A stretch of 64,000 nt of DNA, taken from NCBI GenBank assembly GCA_009733575.1, contig ML769424.1:208710-272709 (forward strand). Direction: 5' to 3'. Shown here piece by piece: positions 60,381 to 64,000 of the stretch; the first letter of the stretch is position 1, and each line of letters opens with the position of its first letter. This DNA is from Gymnopus androsaceus JB14. Lineage: Eukaryota > Basidiomycota > Agaricomycetes > Agaricales > Omphalotaceae. The position numbers and the translations under genes are program-made. The notes beneath the pieces are model-generated. The model did not search any database. It saw nothing but the letters and a program-made list of their open reading frames with translations, and was not told the DNA's origin.

Positions 60381-62296
60381 TTAAGCCACCCACTGAATCC
60401 AACCTTCATTTACAGATTGTTCAAAGGTTTTCTTGTCCTCATACTTAGGCTGATATCCGACCCTTGCAAGCGGGACATATTTCTGCCCTTTCTCCTTTCC
60501 ATTCTTGAACTTGGCCTCCATGCGTAGCTGGACCGTCCGATGCACCTTGATCTTGCCGCCATGAGAGTAGAAGTGTGGCGGGATGGTCCGCCCATGGCTC
60601 TCATGCGGTTCATTCACTTCCACAAATCCCCCATCCTTTGGTTGCCATTTCTTCAGCTTAAGGTCTTCCATGGCGCTCCATTTGCCGGGGTGGAGTGTTA
60701 GTTGGTCGTATGCCGGAGCGAGAGCGTCAATCGCATCCAGCTCTTCCTCAGACTGTGTCGGGACCAAGAGTGTCTTCAGCTCGGGCTTTGATGTGAAGGG
60801 TACCCAGCTATAGAAATAATCTCCCCATGTCTGGCGCTCAACCACAGTGATGTCAGAGGAGCCAGAGGAGAAGGAGGAGATTTCCGGGCGAGGTTTGACA
60901 ATTGGGTAAATGGAGGAAGGGTCAATGCCAATAACTTTAACGCCCTTTTCTATGAAGAGTATGCTGCTGTTCATTCTGAAGCATTCACGGATCATCCATC
61001 TCAGAGAGATGTGTGCAAGGTTGGGCCTGGTGCCATTTGGGACGGAGCCACCTCCAATATCTGAAGCAGCAGGAAAAATTAGACTCCCATTGTTTTGCTA
61101 CGCGGCGGTAAATCTGAACTCACCGCAGTGGCAGCCAGCAAACCAAACCTCCTCAACATTCGTCTTACACCTCGGCTCCTTACTATTTGGTCTATCTGCG
61201 GAATCAGGAACTTCCTTGGGTGGGCCGCTCCAGTTGTTTTGCTTGAACTTGAAGCGATGCTCGTCAAGGGCAATAGCATGCCTAAATGTGCGCACAATAT
61301 CATTGGTGCGGGTGAAGCTAAGCTTGATGGCACGGGCGTAGCCGACAGAATTTACGGTATCCCTGCCACTATGGATCAACAAGTAGTCAGGACATGTGCT
61401 ATTCCCTAGACTTACCAGCAACCCAAGAATTCTATGAAGACTTCCTGGCACTTCTTCTCCGCCTTGAAGTTTTGCCATCGGACTTCCAGATCATGCCACT
61501 CATGTTTCCGTTTCGCCGGGTCCTTGTCATCAAGATCGGCAAAGTCATCGTATAGGTCGTATGCTTTTTCAACATGATTGATCCCCTCCATGGGAAGGAG
61601 GCCCATGCCGTTGATCATTCCTGCAAGGCTAACCATGGGGATTCAGCATGTCTTCAGAAACAAGAAGCCTGGAAGCTACGCACACTCTAGCTGTATATGC
61701 CCCTCGAGAGAAGCCAAAAATGCAGATTTTATCACCATCCTTGTCTGTAGATATCAAGAAGTGAGAATCCAAAACATATCTTCATTGAAAAAAAAACATA
61801 CAATTCTCCGCCAGCCACTTGTAGGCCGCTGCACACCACGAATAAGCAAGCATGTAAGAAAGAGTCACGGAAGCCACACGTACTGATAACACGCTCCGGA
61901 AAGCTTGATGCAAAGGCCTGGTCCCACATCTACATGTCCTCAAAATCAGATCCTTGACATTGAGCTGTAAAGATAACGAACCCGATTGGTCCAGCTCTGC
62001 CATGAATCATCCATTTTTGAACCAATTCCTTGCTGCAGGATGTAATCGGTGGCTGAGCTTTAGAACGCATCATAAAGTATTTACCAGATATAACACCATC
62101 TGCTTATCGTCATTGCCGCAGAGCATGTCCTTGAGCATAACGATGTTGGTCACCTTTGAATGGGTGGTGAGTTACTGCTCATATAATAGAGCAGAGAACC
62201 CACATCGTCATCAATGCTGTCTCCAGTTCCATCTAGCAGGACGATGAGAGTACGAAATTTCGCATCTGGAGAGCGTTCAGGAATATATGGCACCAT
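60381..62296 (-). CDS. DUF2235 (Tle1-like) alpha/beta hydrolase, 492 aa
   Basis: Model: complement(60381-61060, 61124-61362, 61416-61628, 61684-61744, 61802-61828, 61884-61929, 61982-62032, 62085-62153, 62204-62296); nine exons, all in phase. DUF2235 marks: LIVLLDGTGDSIDD near the N-terminus, the nucleophile elbow FGFSRGAYTARVLAGMI (GxSxG), FLGCWDTVNSVG, EEVWFAGCHCDIGGGS with the Asp/His-type region, and HISLRWMIREC. The family is related to bacterial type VI phospholipase effectors (Tle1-like) and is widespread in fungi, where substrates are mostly unknown. All expected catalytic motifs are visible and no frame break was found. Confidence 0.9.
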
Positions 62297-64000
62297 GGCT
62301 TGTTTAGAGAAGAGAGGGATACTAGTACCAAGATGTCATTGCATGGACCTACCAGTAGTCTTTATATATGGTGGACGAGCTTCAGGTACCGAGCTCGCTT
62401 CGGTACCAAAGAGTATCCGATACCATTCAGGTATGTAGGTTACTTAGAAATGTTTGTACGAAGATTCCATAACAGTTGTCGACGTCAAATAACAGGTTTG
62501 GAGCAAGCCCCTATTTGGAGATGACACGCCTATCGCTCCACCATTTCCGCGCTTCTATCGTCGTCCTACCATCTTCATTCAACACTTAAGGGGCGACGGT
62601 CGACCATTGTCCCGTCATGTCGCCCCACTCCCCACCACCTTCACCCCTAGGTCTTTCCATATTACACTCAATTTATCAGTGAAGCTCCTCTGATAAATTG
62701 GAGTGCAATAAAGATAGGAACGAGACTGCCTGTGCTAGAAACCATTTGAAAGAATAAGTAAAAACGTAGTTATCGTTTCAAGACATACCGTAGAACTAGT
62801 AGAAGCGGAGACGGAATGGTGGACGCGGTACCAGTGCCACGAGATATAGAGGCAGAGGTTAGGTTCCAGTCAGAAGACGAGAGAGCGATCTCCGTGATCA
62901 TAATCATTCGATGATACGGCTATACCAAGCCTACTAGAGCTTCATACTCCTTCTCATTCCCGCACCAGAACCAGGCATCAGATCCGCACCACATCCATAG
63001 TACCCATGTGCCTCGTTGCCTTAATCGCTTCTACCCAAAGGCCATATTTTCGAATTGGAAGTGTTTGAATGGATCGAGTGAGCCAAAGTCCAAAAACGCC
63101 GATAAATTTGGATGAAGGCGAGGAGGAAGGAGCGGTGACTGAAGTCTATTAACAGGAGTTTGAGGATCCAGAACGCGCGAGTTATTTACTCGGAGTTGGA
63201 AAGTTCAGTGCCGGCCACCGTTGATTGTCAGCGGTCCGCCAATGATCACTGCAAGCCAGCGCTATCCAAACTCAGCCAGTGACCTCCATCCTCCTCCATC
63301 GTTCTTCATTGCGACTTGCGCTGGGTCGCGTGATTTTACTGTTCTGGTCATGAATTTTCTTCGTAATCGTGCCTTTCTTCTTTGTTGATATTCTGAATCT
63401 CTGCGCTCTCGTATCAATGTCCTAACTTCCTTGTCTCTGAATCGCTGAATACTTCCAAAGCGCAAATCCACGGCAATCTGGACTTTTCCTAATAATATTG
63501 AAAACTTTTCTAAACACATCCATCCCCCAAACAACACTTAATTTCAATGAGGCTGAGGTGCAAAAAAATAGATATGAAAGGATATGTTTCGGGCTTGGTA
63601 CGCTGTCCATGCTATGTACCTTTGGAATAAGCTGACGAAAAAATTTCATCTTTAGGTATCCGTCTGCATCAAGCAAAATTTCCATTCTCGTATTTTACAG
63701 GACTTTCATCCATACAGGAGTAGCGGAATTATGCATTCTTGGTGCCTCTTTCAGCAGCACTTCGACTTACCCGCTAGCTTTGTCTCATCAGGAACATTCT
63801 GTACATACCAATTCATTCTTCCTCATCACCTTATGCGATCGCCATGGTACTCTCGGGAATTGGTTTCCACTGAAGTCAGGTAATGCCAATGATTTCTGTT
63901 GCTGACTTCACTGATGCATTATCCTGGCAGGTGAACTTCAATGGCCTTCATTGACATTGTGGGCATATGGTAAGTCTTTGATCGACGGTTTCCACTGACT
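62297..64000. other. Right-end interval without a recognised gene
   Basis: Besides a hairpin at 62661-62709, nothing supportable was found. Minus-strand frames at 63262-63685 overlap each other and lack motifs. The window may end in the 5' region of a gene beyond 64000. Confidence 0.4.
62661..62709. repeat. Long hairpin (about 19-bp stem, 10-base loop)
   Basis: The left arm ATTACACTCAATTTATCAG (62661-62679) pairs with 62690-62709, which reads back as ATTGCACTCCAATTTATCAG. Only one substitution and one extra base disturb the stem. The loop is TGAAGCTCCT. It could be a transcript fold, a short remnant element or a terminator-like structure; no transcription evidence is available. Confidence 0.75.

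Noticed and set aside
32476..62296. Secondary-metabolite gene cluster
   Set aside because: Amidase, phosphotransferase, GT61 and hydrolase lie near each other but no backbone synthase, P450 or transporter is present.
1..64000. tRNA, rRNA, CRISPR array, bacterial-style operons
   Set aside because: No tRNA-like arms with matching B box, no ribosomal sequence, no regularly spaced repeats; the genome is fungal.

Overview
The window is nuclear DNA of a filamentous fungus, almost certainly an agaricomycete basidiomycete. Introns are short (about 45-65 bp, GT-AG) and coding density is moderate. The recognisable families are typical of mushroom-forming fungi: TPR-CHAT proteins, DUF6535, DUF6533, GT61, DUF2235, F-box/LRR and KRE9/KNH-like GPI proteins. 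Reading on both strands shows two halves with different character.

Left half (1-31000) is a duplicated, decaying accessory region. It holds (a) three traces of TPR-CHAT caspase-like genes: a 3' stub split by a hAT-type MITE (1-401), an intact divergent gene (5119-8652, minus) and a truncated, frameshifted copy (11701-14359, plus); (b) a wrecked tricalbin/Mug190-like SMP-C2 gene (1757-4893) and a second fragment of its 3' end (8903-9340); (c) six members of one seven-helix membrane family: two broken (9539-11168 and 22057-23474) and four whose exon phases all close (16526-18148, 18895-20576, 23980-25674, 29049-30784); and (d) a broken gene like the N-terminal helical modules of fungal NLR/STAND proteins (25963-28075). 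Long direct duplications (378-1527 with 14336-15487; 9428-11707 with 16398-18697) and an LTR-like block at one junction show how the region grew.

Right half (32000-62300) is mostly intact, spaced single genes: an APH/kinase-like phosphotransferase, two 11-exon GT61 glycosyltransferases on opposite strands, an amidase with one frame break, a cyclophilin, a DUF6535 membrane protein, an F-box/LRR protein with one frame break, a DUF6533 membrane protein, two tandem GPI-anchored surface proteins, a single-pass membrane protein and a DUF2235 hydrolase. No tRNA, rRNA or CRISPR was seen.

Exon coordinates were derived by hand from splice signals, phase continuity and family motifs. Where phases close over many exons the models are strong; where they do not I say so. 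A possible functional theme for the left half is self/non-self recognition and regulated cell death (CHAT proteases, NLR-like module, expanded receptor-like seven-helix proteins), but this is inference from gene content only.
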